This document shows, one piece after another, positions 33,618 to 45,592 of a stretch of DNA of 64,000 nt. The notes beneath the pieces were generated by a model that saw only the letters and a program-made list of their open reading frames with translations, ran no database searches and was not told the origin of the DNA. Source of the DNA: Abelmoschus esculentus (Eukaryota > Streptophyta > Magnoliopsida > Malvales > Malvaceae); NCBI GenBank assembly GCA_035048815.1, contig JAUCBN010000017.1, forward strand, positions 14,008,936-14,072,935. Reading direction: 5' to 3'. Made by a program: the position numbers and the translations under genes. How positions within the stretch are numbered: position 1 is the stretch's first letter; every line of letters begins with the position of its first letter.

Positions 33618-34242
33618 GTCAAAGCCAAAAGAGGGCTAGGAAAGAGGTTACAAGGGAGCTTACGCCCTAAGCCCGTGATCATGAAGAAAGGACGAGCCGA
33701 GTTAGGCTTCTCAATTGAGGCATATTGGAATAGGTATGGAAGGGCTGTAACCAAGAAATCAACTTCATTAAGCGCAAAGATCGACTTCATCTCCCACGGG
33801 TATTTGAATGTTACAGAACAGGCAGAAAAGAATCGCTTGGAAGCTATCAGACTGCAAGAAGAAGAGATTTTGGGGGAAGAATTTGAAGGACTAATGGTAG
33901 GGAGAATTTCTGAAGGTCCAAGGATGAATCTACTAGATAAAATTCGTCTGTGCCTCCTTGGTGAGACTTTGAATAACTAGACTATGGAGGATTTACCTGT
34001 AGTTTACAAAATAGAGTAATGTCATAAACCACCCTATACTTTTGCCCGCGAGTGTAGGAGATTTTCTATAAAGGGCTTTTTCATGTTTTTTTATTATTAG
34101 CAAATAAAGATGCTTTTTTCCTTTCATCAATGGCAAACATTTTTCTTTTCTTTCATTCGCTTCATTCATTTCATCCTTATTCATCTATTATTCCCATCCA
34201 ACTATACAAATTCTTCTTCGCAGGTCCCCGAACAATGATCAC

Positions 34243-35673
34243 ATGAATAATTCCGGGCCTAAACCCGAAATAGATTTGAAAAGGATCTCTTGTCTAACAG
34301 AAATCAATGAGTGTGAAGACAATGTAGACTACGAGATTCCTGAAGAATTGTTAAGGTTGGTGGAGCAAGAGGATAAGAAAATCATGCCCCTCAAAGAAGA
34401 GATAGAAACTCTGAATCTGGGCACAAAAGAAGAGAAGAAGGAGGTCATGATCGGAGCAGCATTCCCCCCAAGGGCAAAACAGAATTTGATAGACTTGTTG
34501 CGAGAATTCAAGGATGTCTTTGAATGGTCTTATCAAGATATGTCGGGTTTAAATACCGACATCGTGGTCCACAAGTTGCCTATCAGACCAGATTGCAAGC
34601 CCATACAACAGAAGCTTAGATGGTTAAGACCGAAAATGTTGTTGAAGATTAAGGAAGAGGTTCAGAAACAGATCGATGCGGGATTCCTACAGGTGGCAGC
34701 ATATCCAGAATGGGTAGCAAATATAGTCCTCGTGCCTAAGAAAGATGGGAAAGTTCGAATGTGTATGGATTATAGGGATTTGAGCAGGGCGATCCCGAAA
34801 GACAATTTCCCTCTACCTCATATCGATGTTCTGGTGGATAATACCTCGGGGCATTCATTGTTTTCTTTCATGGATGGGTTCTCGGGTTATAATCAAATCA
34901 AAATGAATCCGGAAGATATGGAGAAGACAACCTTTACCACACTCTAGGGCACGTTCTGCTATAAAGTCATGCCTTTTGGGTTGAAAAATGTCGGGGCCAC
35001 ATACCAGAGAGCTATGGTGACACTGTTCACAACATGATGCACAAGGAAATCGAAGTTTATGTGGATGATATGATAGCTAAGTCCCAAACAGAAGATGGAC
35101 ATGTGCAGGATTTGAAAAAGTTGTTCCAAAGGCTACGAAAGTATCAACTAAAGCTTAACCCTAATAAATGTACATTTGGGGTTACATCCGGCAAGCTACT
35201 TGGTTTCGTTCTTAGTCAAAGGGGCATCGAAATCGATCCTGATAAGGTCAAGGCAATTCAGAATTTGCCACCTCCAAAGATACAGAAAGAGGTTCGAGGC
35301 TTCCTCGGGAGATTAAACTATGTGTCTCGGTTTATTTCTCAATTAACCGACAGGTGTGATCCCGTTTTTAAACTGCTTAGAAAGAACAACCCGGGTGAAT
35401 GGAATGATGAATGTCAGGAAACATTGGACAAGATCAAACAATATTTGTCCAACGCGCCAATCTTAGTGGCACCAGTTCCTAGGAGACCATTGATCCTCTA
35501 CCTGACGGTGTTCGAGAACTTCATGGGGTGCGTACTGGGGCAACATGATGATACTGAAAAGAAAGAAAGAGCAATCTATTACTTGAGTAAGAAATTCACC
35601 AAATGCGATGCATGGTATCCATTTATCCAAAAGATGTGTTGTGCACTTGTTTGGGTTACTCGTCGACTCAGGT
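34243..35673 (+). pseudogene. Reverse transcriptase and first RNase H of E2
   Basis: RT fingers/palm motifs are in order: WVANIVLVPKKDGKVRMCMD, YRDLSRAIPKDNFPLPHID, FSFMDGFSGYNQIKM (first catalytic Asp), then VMPFGLKN, and after a frameshift near 35030 the YVDD catalytic box in EIEVYVDDMIAKS. The connection and first RNase H follow: GFLGRLNYVSRFISQLTD, then a LYLTVFENFMGCVLGQ segment. A TAG after TFTTL (34946), the frameshift, and a TAG after TRRLR (35673) inactivate it. The RNase H first-motif Asp (usually LYLxVxD) is degraded. Confidence 0.92.
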
Positions 35674-35699
35674 AGTATTTTCTGTACCACACCACATGG

Positions 35700-36260
35700 T
35701 TGATCTCAAAACTCGATTCATTAAAGTTATTGATGGAAGCACCCGCATTGACGGGAAGATTAGCCCGATGGCAAATGTTGTTATCTGAATTTAACATAGT
35801 ATATGTCAGCCAAAAGGCAATCAAGGGAAGTGCTATAGCGGACTTTCTCGCGAGTAGAGCCTCGGATGATTATGAGCCTCTAAGCTTTGATTTTCCTGAT
35901 GAGGATGTGATGACTACCTCCGTCGAAGAAAACAAGGAAATAGAAAAACGGAAATTATATTTCGATAGGGCAGTCAATGCCCTCGGAAGGGGAATTGGAG
36001 CTGTGCTGATATCTTCGGATGGTGTACATTACCCTCTCACGAGCAAGTTGGAATTCTTGTGCAATAATAATATGGCTGAATACGAAGCATGTGTCATGGG
36101 ATTCAAGGCTGCCATAGAACGAAAAATAAAAGCCTTGAAGGTATACGGAGATTCAACTTTAGTTATTTATCAACTACGTGGAGAATGGGAAACCAAAGAC
36201 ACGAAGTTGGTAGAATATCGAAAGTTGATACTAGAATTAATTGAATAATTTGACGAGATA
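35700..36260 (+). pseudogene. Second (archaeal-type) RNase H of E2
   Basis: About 180 codons. The domain carries KLYFDRAVNALGRGIGAVLI (first Asp), NNMAEYEACVMGFKAAI (catalytic Glu) and KVYGDSTLVIYQLRGEW (Asp), so the D-E-D core is kept. The N-terminal part is the end of the first RNase H/tether. A second RNase H between RT/RH and integrase is diagnostic for the Tat lineage; it is thought to supplement or replace the decayed retroviral-type RNase H. A TAA follows ELIE. Confidence 0.85.
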
Positions 36261-36401
36261 ACATTCGTTTACCTTCCTAGAGAAGACAACCAAATGGAAG
36301 ATGTTTTAGCTACACTGGCCTCAGTTTTCCAAGCAAACAGACCAGAGGATATGATGTTAATTCAAATGTAGAGCTATGAAACATATGCTCATTGCTGCAA
36401 C

Positions 36402-37672
36402 TTGGAAGAAGAAAACGACAATCCTTGGTATTTTAACATTCTGCAATACGTCAAATTCCAAGCTTACCCGTTTGGAGCTAACGACATTGAAAAGAGAACA
36501 ATCAGAAGAATGACTGATGCATACGTACTGGATGGTGATGTCTTATACAGAAAGAGAAGAGATCAAGTGTTGCTAAGATGTGTCAATACAGTGAGGCAAG
36601 AAGTATCTTGGAAGAGGTACATGACAGAATTTGCGGAACGCATGCCAATGGTCTCTCGATGGCACAGAAAATAATGAGATACGGATATTACTGGTCTACT
36701 ATGGAAGAGGATTGCATAGAATATGCCAAAAAATGTCACAAATGTTAGATCTATGCAGATAAGATTAACTCTCCGTCAGTACCGTTACATACAATGAATT
36801 CGCCCTGGCCTTTTGCTGTTTGGGGATTAGATGTCATCGGGCAGATTCACCCCAAGGCTTCAAATAGGCATCACTTTATATTAGTGGCTATCGATTACTT
36901 TACTAAATGGATAGAAGCTGTCTCCTACGCTAATATCACAAGAACGACAGTTTGCAAGTTCTTGAAGAAAGAGATTATTTGCCGGTATGGTCTACCAGAG
37001 GGAATTATCACGGATAATGCTACCAATTTCAATAACAGATTGATAGCAGAAACCTGTGAGCGGTTTAAAATAATTTATCACAACTCGATGACATACCGGC
37101 CGAAGATGAATGGAGCTGTTGAGGCAGCAAATAAGAACATTAAGAAGATCATATCCAAGATGACTGAAACCTACAAAGATTGGCATGAAAGGCTTCCTTT
37201 TGTCTTATTTGCGTACCGAATTTCGATCAGAACTTCTACCGGGGCAACGCCATATTCCCTAGTGTACGGTACTGAAGCCGTGTTACCTCTGGAAGTAGAA
37301 ATCCCATCTCTTCGCGTATTATCAGAGGTGAAGCTGAGTGATGCAGAGTGGACACAGATTCGTTTGGATCAGTTGAATCTAATCGAAGAAAAGCGGCTGA
37401 AAGCTATCTGCCACAGCCAAATGTATCAAAAGCGGATGATTCGAGCTTATGACAAAAAAATTCAACCATGAGTATTCCGAGAGGGGAATCTAGTGCTCAA
37501 AAAGATCTTGCCCATACACCGAGATTTTCGGGGAAAATGGATGCCGAATTGGGAAGGGCCTTATGTTGTTAAAAAGGCTTTCTCCGGAGGTGCGCTAATC
37601 TTGACTGAAATGGACGGACATGAATTAAGTAAACCGGTGAATTCTGATTCAGTCAAGAGATACTACGCCTGA
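36402..37672 (+). pseudogene. Integrase of E2
   Basis: The zinc-binding N-terminus is partly visible in broken frames (36500-36760: YVLDGDVLYRKRRD, and CAKKCHKC-like text). The DDE core is clear at 36794-37471: WGLDVIGQIHPKASNRHHFI (Asp 1), IITDNATNF (Asp 2) and MNGAVEAANKNIKKI (Glu). A C-terminal GPY/F-like module (NWEGPYVVKKAFSGGALIL) reaches the TGA at 37672. Stops at 36673 and 37469 and a frame change break it. There is no chromodomain, as expected for Tat and unlike the fragment at 61690. Confidence 0.9.
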
Positions 37673-38535
37673 AGAAAAAGAAAAAGAGATAAAAAAAGAA
37701 GAAAATAAAAATAAAGCGAAAACCCGAAAGGGTACTCCACGAAAATGATGATAAACAGAAAGGAGGGGTCGAGATGAAAACCCGTAAAGGGCGTCTCGAT
37801 ACCAACAGAGGATTTGGGTCGAAAACCAAGAATGGCGGCCCAGATGAATAAAAATAGGCATCCGACGATTCGGGCCTCTCATCTACCAAGCAGTACGGAA
37901 GGATCTTCACGTTTGCAAAGTTGGATCCTCATTTGAAGAACAGCTAGACGAGTAGCTTGTTTTTGAATCTATAACTCGGGAAAGGCCTGGATAAACGCAT
38001 GTGATGAGCGTTTGGGAACCTGCATTTTGTTCCTTTCTTTCCCTTTGAATTGTTTTGCCTTGCTTGTTTTATATGTTGAATCTATGAGAAACTTTAATAA
38101 AGATACTCATTCCCTTCATTTGAGCCTTCAATTTTACCCAAAGCATCATGCTAATCAATTAACATGAATGAATTAATGCAGAAAATCTTTTGGCATTATT
38201 ATGTTTCAAGATTACAGGTAGGATTTGTTTTTCCGGATTAAGATAACGGAATATAAACAAACATATTCTGATATTCAGACGAAATTTGTCTTGAAAGAAT
38301 GCCTCAGAATAGCTTTATAAAGAGGATAATCATGAAGAGTTGCCCTCGCTATGTGAAATGAAAAGACCTCGAATGCAGAAAAGAGGGAGAAGAGTCGATC
38401 AACCCCTTCAGAGTGGCAAACTGACTAATAATACTTGCCTTTAAAGGCCATACTCATGCATCATAATAGGAATATTTGCATTTAGAAGCATGCTAACCAT
38501 GCATAATATTTCTGTTAAACAGGAATTAAAGAAAT
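37673..38535 (+). other. Post-integrase non-coding region of E2
   Basis: Begins with an A/G-rich run and repeated AAAACCCG(A/T)AA(A)GGG phrases (37718-37790), typical of Tat 3' regions. No gene was recognised before the tandem repeats. Confidence 0.55.
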
Positions 38536-38539
38536 CAAC

Positions 38540-39600
38540 AACAACGAGTTTTACCGGTAGCCTTTTGGCGTGAGTCCAGAAAGAAGTGGTGTAACGCGAG
38601 GAATTTCGAAGTGAGAAGAAAAAACTCAAGATTCATCACTTACGTCTGAAGAATTTCAAAGTGAGAAGAACAACTTCAGACTTTTCGTTGGAAATGGAGA
38701 ATTTCAAAGTGAGAAGAATAGCTTCATATTCCATTGTTAAACATTACCGGCAGCGTTTTGGCGTGAGTCCAGAAAGAAGTAGTGTAACGCGAGGAATTTC
38801 GAAGCGAGAAGAACAGCCTCAAGTTTCATCACTTACGTATGGAGAATTTTGAAGTGAGAAGAACTACTCCATATTCCATTATTAAATATTATCGGCAGCC
38901 TTTTGGCGTGAGTCCAGAAAGAAGTGGTGTAACGCGAGGAATTTCTAAGTGAGAAGAATAGCCTCAAGATTCATCACTTACGTCTGAAGAATTTCTAAGT
39001 GAGAAGAACAGCTTCAGACTCCATTATTAAATATTATCGGCAGCCTTTTGGCGTGATTCCAGAAAAAAGTGGTGTAACGCGAGGAATTTCTAAGTGAGAA
39101 GAACAACTTCAAGATTCATCACTTACGTCTGAAGAATTTCTAAGTGAGAAGAACAGCTTCAGACTCTTCAGTGGAGATGGAGAATTTTGTACTGAGAAGA
39201 ACAGGTCCATATTCCACTATTAAATCCTCTGGGTCATCAATAAGTCCTCCGGGCATGATGTTAAATCCTTCAGGTCATCAGTAAGTCCTCCGGGCATGAT
39301 GTTAAGTCCTCCGGGCCATCACCTTAGGGAGTGATGATATCGTTTGCACAATCTAGGAGGCAATACGATCTTAAATCCTCCGGGTCATCATTAACTCCTC
39401 CGGGCATGATGTTAAGTCCCCCGGGCCATCACCTTCGGGAGTGATGATATCGTTTGCACAATCAAGGAGGCAATACGATCCTAAATCCTCTGGGTCATCA
39501 GTAAGTCCTCCGAGCATGATGTTAAGTTTGAAGAATTTCGTACTGAGAAGAACAGCTTCAAGCTTCAGGTTTTTAACAAAATTCGTGTTTCTCAGTCTTT
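38540..39600 (+). repeat. Tandem repeats in the 3' untranslated region of E2
   Basis: Four units of about 145-205 bp start CCTTTTGGCGTGA (near 38560, 38753, 38898, 39043), each with several GAGAAGAA(C/T)A blocks around internal AATTTC(G/T)AAGTGAGAAGA text. They are followed by TCCTCCGGGCATGATGTTAA/TCCTCCGGGTCATCA units (39225-39520), including two longer copies with TGATATCGTTTGCACAATC. Satellite-like arrays in this location are known from other Tat elements. Confidence 0.82.
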
Positions 39601-39628
39601 GCCCATCTCCTGCTCCGCAGCATTGAGC

Positions 39629-39641
39629 AAAGAGGGGCAAC
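39629..39641 (+). other. Polypurine tract of E2
   Basis: AAAGAGGGGCAAC immediately before the 3' LTR, the plus-strand primer position. Confidence 0.75.
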
Positions 39642-42522
39642 TGTCAACACGAAAATAATAATAAATAATAAATATAAATGATAAATAATAATCAATATTA
39701 AATAATAATATAATATTAAAATCAAAAAAATAAAATAAATAAAAAATTAAAAGAAAAAAGAAAAGAAGAAATCGTGAAGAAGGGGGTTGTTTGCTGCCGG
39801 ATTTTGAAGGATTAGGGGGTGGATTTTCAGTTGTTTTGATTGAGTTTGGGTAGAGTTTGAAATCAAATAGGATTATCAGATTGAATCCCTTTAAATAGGG
39901 ATTCAATCGAATGAGTTGGGGGGGATTTTTTGAGGCTTCAGTCGACTGAAATTAAGATTTTGGAGTTCAATCGGCAATTGAGGGAACGATTGGAGGTTAT
40001 AATCGGCTTGGTGGCTATTAACAATTCGAGGTAAGCATTTCGTTGTGATTTCCTTGATTCCATCTTCGTTTTGGTGCTAAAGTTCTAGGTTCTTGGTTAG
40101 TTTTGGGTGTTGGCCGTCTGTTTTTTAGGTGTTTAGGGTGGTCTCGATCGGTTTTGGGGTTTTAGATCATAAGAACAAGTTTTTCCAGCGTTTTTTAGTG
40201 TTTTAGGGTCCCGGACGGCCTCGCCGGTGTTGGAAAGGGTCACCGGCGGTTTCGGAGCGACGTCCGGCGTGATTCGCGGTGGCCGGCGAACACGCCGGAG
40301 CGGTACCGGACGGCGGCAGGTTGGATCGAATGGCGGGGACCACGACGGAGAGGAGCTGTGTTCATCCGTGTTCATCTTGTTCATGATGAACACGGATGAA
40401 CATTCATCCTAAATTGGTGCTTTTGATCCGTAATCCTCGTGAAATCTGCGTTTGGGATGTTTATTTCAGAGCGTTTTGAGGCCCAGTGAGTCCACCGAGT
40501 CAGGGGCTCGGTTCATCTAACCGAGCCAACTCGGTGGGTTGGGTTTTGATACACGATGAAACGGCACCGTTTTAGGCGGCTGGGCACGCGGGTCGGATCC
40601 GGGTACAACCCGGATCCACGTGTTTTCATCCGGATAGGGGGAATTTGTTTCCTAGGTCTTCCTTGGATTGAACAGTTATGCAATTTAGCCCCCTAGAACC
40701 CTAATTAGGTCCCTAGAACTCTAAGATTCACCCAATTAGGTCCTAAAATCCTAATTAAACCCCTAAATAGACTATTAGTATTAAATTAAATTAATTTTAG
40801 ACTTAATTAGGTTAAAAAATTAATTTTAGAGACTTAAAAAATTTTAATTAATTCTTAATTTAAGATTTAATTTATTTTTTAATAAACTTTAAAGTTAATT
40901 TAATCTAATTTAATTCTAATATAAAACTAATTTGACCCTAAAACTTAAAAAACTATACTCTAATTAGGTTAATTTAATTCTTGAATTTTAGAAAACAATT
41001 TTAATTAATTATTCTAATTAATTTTAATTTCTAAAAATAATAAGTTTTAAATTTAATCAAATTAGGTCTAGTTTCGCCCTAAAACACTCAAAAATTAGAC
41101 TTTAATTAGGTTTTTAAATTCTTAAAGTTAGAAAATAATTTTGATTAATTAATTTAATTAATTTTAATTAATTTCTAATAAGATAAGATTTAGAATTCTA
41201 AGTCTAGTTAGCCTTAATTTCACCCAAATTAAATCTTTAATTAGGTTAAAATTAAATTCTTAAAAGTTTAGAAATTACTTTAATTAAGACTTTTAATTAA
41301 TTTAAATTTCTAAGATAAGATTTAAAAATTAACTTAATTAATCCTATCCTAATTAAACCTTTGAACTTGATTCACCAAGATAGATTCTAATTAGGTTTCA
41401 ATTAAAATTTGAAGTTAAGGAAAATTTAATTAATTAACTTAATTAAAAATTTTCTAAAACTTTAAAATTTAATTTCACACTTAATTAAATCTCGTCCATC
41501 GTTCAAGGTTTGTTCACGAGTCCCTTGTAATCTTTTTTTTTTATATACAAGTCCCTTGTACTCCTATGTGATGAGCATTTTTTGATGTAATCTTGTACCC
41601 ATGATTCTAATAAAATTGATGAAGTTCCTTTATTTTGTTTACACTTTATTTTATGTTGTCTTGCATAGCATGTTTTAGGAAGGACATTTAATAAACTTAA
41701 GTTAATTAATTTAGAACCTTTTAGGGTTAGTCACTTAAATTAATTAATTTAATTAAGGAGAAAATTTAGTAACATAGCATGTGAATCTTATGTCTCGGAT
41801 ACACTAAAGAGGTTGGTGTTTTGACGTACCATGATGCTGACCTAGAGAGTGTACCTTGGCATCGAATTCATGTGTTATTAAAACCTATAATTTTAACAAA
41901 AACTTAGGTTTAGAATTAAATAAAATGGATATGTAAATAACTAGTAACACTAGTAACTTAGGTCTTAAAAACTTAAGCAATGGAGCCTTTTCTAGGATTA
42001 GAACTTAAAATGAACAAGATAAAAAACGGTCATGCATTTTGCTTTAGCCTTTTGAGGCGGAAGTTTCATTCCTTTGAATTTGGGTGAGGTTTCCTATCTA
42101 AAGGACGTCTCATGCAACTCAAATTTAAAGGTAATGAAATTTCTAAATTAAAAGGATATCCAAATTCAAATAATGTTCACTTAACAATGGGAAATTAAAT
42201 TAATATCTTTCTTCAAAATGTCAATGCCACGTAATGTTTTTTCAAGGTACCAATTTTTGGGCGTTTGTAAGGGTCGTCCTTACACGTAACTGACTCCCGA
42301 ACCCAATGTTTTTAAACGAATCTCTGGTTTATTTTTATGGTGCCTAGCCTATCTAAGTAGCCGGTGGCGACTCCAAGTCAACCTTTTCAAAATTAAATTA
42401 CGTTTTTTAAAAACTTGGTTTTTTTTGTTAAGATTAAAATTAATTAAATCCATATTTTTTAAAAACTTATCGTCGAACACCTTTTCACCTAAAAATTGAG
42501 TTTTTTTAAAGAGGTCGCGACA
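39642..42522 (+). repeat. 3' LTR of E2
   Basis: 2881 bp against 2882 bp for the 5' LTR, with scattered substitutions (for example CAACGG/CAATGG-type changes and GCGCCG/GTACCG in the GC-rich block). It contains the hairpin at 40359-40402 and the PBS look-alike at 42365-42374. It is followed by the ACTTG duplication. Confidence 0.92.
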
Positions 42523-43070
42523 ACTTGTATTTTAAAATTTCTTTCAAAAAGTCTAATAAGGTGAGACCAAATCCGTTTTCCATCGTAAGATAATAAAATC
42601 CAAATCCATTAAAACAGAAATACGTAAGTTAAAATAGTAGAGATCCCAAAATATTACAACATGTTTAAAAGCATTCGACAGTAAATAAAACAGAGTTACA
42701 AATTACACATATAGGGTCCTAAGTACAAAGCCCACTATGCCTAATAACAGTACTCTGACAACAGATGTCGATGTTGAACCCACCACGATGATGCTCCTCC
42801 GAAAGCTTCCTTAACCTATGCACGAAAACATATTTCGAACGCTGAGCTACTAAAGCTCAGTGGGTACTCGACCAATCGGTCCACATAAAGCATAGCATAA
42901 AATAAGCATAGCAACATGAATGATGTCATGACATGAGTACGATGGCACTACCAGAATCGCCTAGATACATGATATCATGATGACATATATCGGCACATAG
43001 CATATGCATGACAAGAGAAGATTACACAACATCTCAAGTTTTTACCCCATATTTATATCTCATATATATA

Positions 43071-43074
<4 letters not shown>

Positions 43075-43115
<41 letters not shown>
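43075..43115. repeat. (AT)n microsatellite
   Basis: 41 bp of uninterrupted AT dinucleotides inside the minus-strand Gypsy LTR, just beside the hairpin array. Confidence 0.95.
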
Positions 43116-43116
<1 letters not shown>

Positions 43117-43153
43117 CGATGTCTATATCACCTCATAGTAGTATAGAAGTAAG

Positions 43154-43417
43154 GGACCCATCAGCACTAAGCAAGGTCCGTGGCATGCCACTCCATATAA
43201 TCCGCTAAGGAACCCATCAGCAGTAAGTAAGATCCTAGCCGGTCTTCCATATAATATATTACTGATAACCCATCAGCACTAAGCAAGGTTATCAGTTTTA
43301 TCATCATATAATATATCACTAGTAACCCTTCAGCACTAAGCAAGGTTACTATGTATCATATCTCGTATACATATAATATACTCTAGACAATCCATCAGCA
43401 CTAAGCAAGGTTCCTAG
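43154..43417 (-). repeat. Array of five hairpin units with covarying stems
   Basis: Five units share the loop CATCAGCACTAAGCAA or a 1-3 base variant, starting at 43159, 43215, 43271, 43328 and 43393 (period about 56-65 bp). The flanking arms differ between units yet stay complementary. Unit 1 has GGACC/GGTCC, unit 3 ACTGATAACC/GGTTATCAGT (10 bp) and unit 4 TAGTAACC/GGTTACTA (8 bp). Unit 2 (AGGAACC/GATCCT) and unit 5 (CTAG..AATC/GGTT.CTAG) are imperfect. GTGGCATGCCAC (43180-43191), a perfect palindrome, lies between units 1 and 2. The array belongs to the Gypsy LTR, transcribed on the minus strand. Confidence 0.8.
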
Positions 43418-43639
43418 TAAACCACATGACTCGAATGCCACACCGAACCCTTTTACGATTCCACATACCGATTATACCACTAGACTTCATTTATTATCCA
43501 ATTATCTCATTAACAGGGTTATAAGCCTATCTATCAGTTTAATTATTCATTTTAGAGTTTACATGACTCTTAGGAACTTCTAAGATTTCATCACGAGACT
43601 TTCCCGCTTTATCCACAAGAATCGAGCTGATTTGCCCTA

Positions 43640-43825
43640 GGGTATCGATACCCCTATTTGGAGTATCGAACCACCTGGCATCGATACCCTCTCAAAGGGG
43701 TATCGAAACAATAGTATTGATATTAGTATCGAATCCTTTGACCCACTTAAAAGTCAACAAACGAGGACTTCCTGTTTCGATATTGGTATCGAACCAATAT
43801 TGGTCACTTCGATACCCATACTCAC
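43640..43825 (-). repeat. TATCGATA palindrome cluster in the Gypsy LTR
   Basis: GGGTATCGATACCC at 43640-43653 is a perfect 14-bp palindrome. Further whole or half sites (GTATCGAA, GCATCGATACC, GGGGTATCGA, CGATATTGGTATCG) are spread to about 43825 and continue beyond the Athila insertion at 51638-51670. Confidence 0.8.
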
Positions 43826-43852
43826 CTAGCTCAAATTTCCCTCAGGGGTATT

Positions 43853-44696
43853 TGATGGGTGTTGTATAAGCGCTTTTTGAGTGCAAGTGTACACTTCATC
43901 AAGTAATAAAATGATAAGTATATCGTGTATCGTGAATCTACACCTCTCGATGCTAGATAAATAGATTACTTGCAAACTTTCCTCTCGAGCTTGGATACAA
44001 GAACAAAGAATGGCAATAGGATAAGCAAACTTTGATTTTATTGCATAAGAACAAAGATACAAGAATCAATCTTTTCTCACTAATATCGACAACCTTCACC
44101 TATCCCTAATAAGTTTAGAACATGTTATCGTATAAGTACAATTCTTAGGGAGGAAGGGTTTTCTCTACAAATTGGCTCTCTAGACAATGTGGCCAGCTAG
44201 GGTATTTATATTCTTAACCTAGGGTAAACCTTTCCTAAATAGACTTCAACTTGGAGTAGGGAACAAGTCTTCTTCAAGGAATCTAATATTTTCAAGTTTG
44301 CCGCCTTCTAGAAAGGTTTTCCCGCTTGGTCTTTGAATTGAGCTTTTAGCACGCTAGCCTGGTCCAATTGATGCGCTATATCTTCCAGAATATTCTCTAT
44401 ATTTTTATCTTTCTTTGTGCCTCCATTGTTGGTGTTGCCACACTGGATTCCATCGCGGCCTTGCTTCTGCCTCAGCCGCTACACTGCTTTACTACCGCTT
44501 CAGCTCTGGATATTCATGTATGTAAAGAAATTGTAATAATATCTGCATTCTCTATAAATATTAACTCTGTAAGTGATGATAACAGAATATCTAATATTTG
44601 AGCAAAGATTCTATATTTCGGTTCAAGTTGGTGTAGAATGGATGCTTAAATTACCATAAGAAGGATAGTAAATAACTGTCTTTTAGGCACTTATCA
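43853..44696 (-). repeat. 3' LTR of the Athila-like element, internally deleted
   Basis: 844 bp against 1369 bp for the partner. The two are colinear except that this copy jumps from GTGTATCGT straight to GAATCTACACC, losing 525 bp. A polypurine tract precedes it on the minus strand (GTTTGGGGGTATT, at 44697-44709 on the plus map). Confidence 0.85.
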
Positions 44697-44712
44697 AATA
44701 CCCCCAAACTCG

Positions 44713-45592
44713 AACTATTGCTTTTCCTCAAGCAATGCCAAACATCAAATTGCTAAACCTTACTCCCCTTTGGTCTTACTCTTCCATCTATTCTCCCCAC
44801 CATGGTCATGTCTATCTCTCCATTTTAGCCACTAGTTTACCCAAGGACTTCTACTAAGAAACAAACTATAGGGCTAGCTGAGTGTGTGCGTTTAATGGAC
44901 AAGGTTGATTCAAGGCTTTCTTAGATAAACTCTAAGTTCAAGACAAGTAGAATCTTGGATTAGCTATCTCCTTAAAATAGCAAGTCTTGAGCCAATTTCG
45001 GACACCTCAAGATATGTGTTTTCTATTTCCTTTTTTTATCTTATTTATTCTTTTTCTTATTAACCACCTATTTAGTATACTAAAGCCAATTTCGGGTACC
45101 TCTAGCATGAAGTAGAGTAAAAGTAGAGCCGATGATAGGCACCTCTAGTTATTTTTCCCAACAAGTTCTAAATCTTTATTACCTAAGTTTATTAAAAGAA
45201 CTCATAAATCAAACAAGTCCAAAAAGTTTTTATTTTCTTTCTAACTCTAAAGCAAGCTTCTAAGTTTTATTCCATGAGTATCCTATGGTTATCCCTTCAA
45301 AACAGTACTTGGCCATGGTAAGGAAAAAGATTTCTATAGCCTTAAAGGAGTAAGCTAAAGCAAAGATGAGGCAATGCAAGATTACAAACATAAATTCAAG
45401 AAAAGAGAATAAAAACAAATTTATCAAAACTTTAGTCCTTTTTATGGTAATGTCGCGGCATTGGATAGCCTCAACAATGCTTCTGCACCATCAATCTCCC
45501 CCAAACTCAAACTGAGCATTGTCCTCAATGCTCAAAATATAAAGCAAATAAGAGAAAACAAGGATAAAAAATTGAAGGCAGTAAAGAAATAT
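44713..45592 (-). other. Non-coding 3' section of the Athila-like element
   Basis: No recognisable coding sequence between the PTTP ORF and the polypurine tract. Short direct repeats of the type CCAATTTCGG(A/G)(C/T)ACCTC occur at about 44993 and 45086. Confidence 0.5.

Larger units (their letters stand above)
21435..42522 (+). mobile_element. E2: Tat-lineage Gypsy retrotransposon with all coding domains, 21 kb
   Basis: Flanked by a perfect ACTTG duplication (21430-21434 and 42523-42527). Order: LTR, PBS, long leader, ORF1 (DUF7745-type, interrupted by a solo LTR), gag, protease, RT-RNase H, second RNase H, integrase, 3' repeats, polypurine tract, LTR. The ORF before gag, the second RNase H between RT/RH and integrase, the long LTRs and the PBS type are hallmarks of the Tat/Ogre lineage. 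All ORFs carry stops or frameshifts, so the copy is dead although every domain remains recognisable. Confidence 0.93.

Noticed and set aside
21381..39906. Minus-strand 105-residue hydrophobic ORFs in both E2 LTR starts
   Set aside because: Low-complexity translation of AT-rich LTR text; duplicated only because LTRs are.
43008..43208. Ile/Tyr-rich ORF across the AT microsatellite
   Set aside because: Translation of a dinucleotide repeat.
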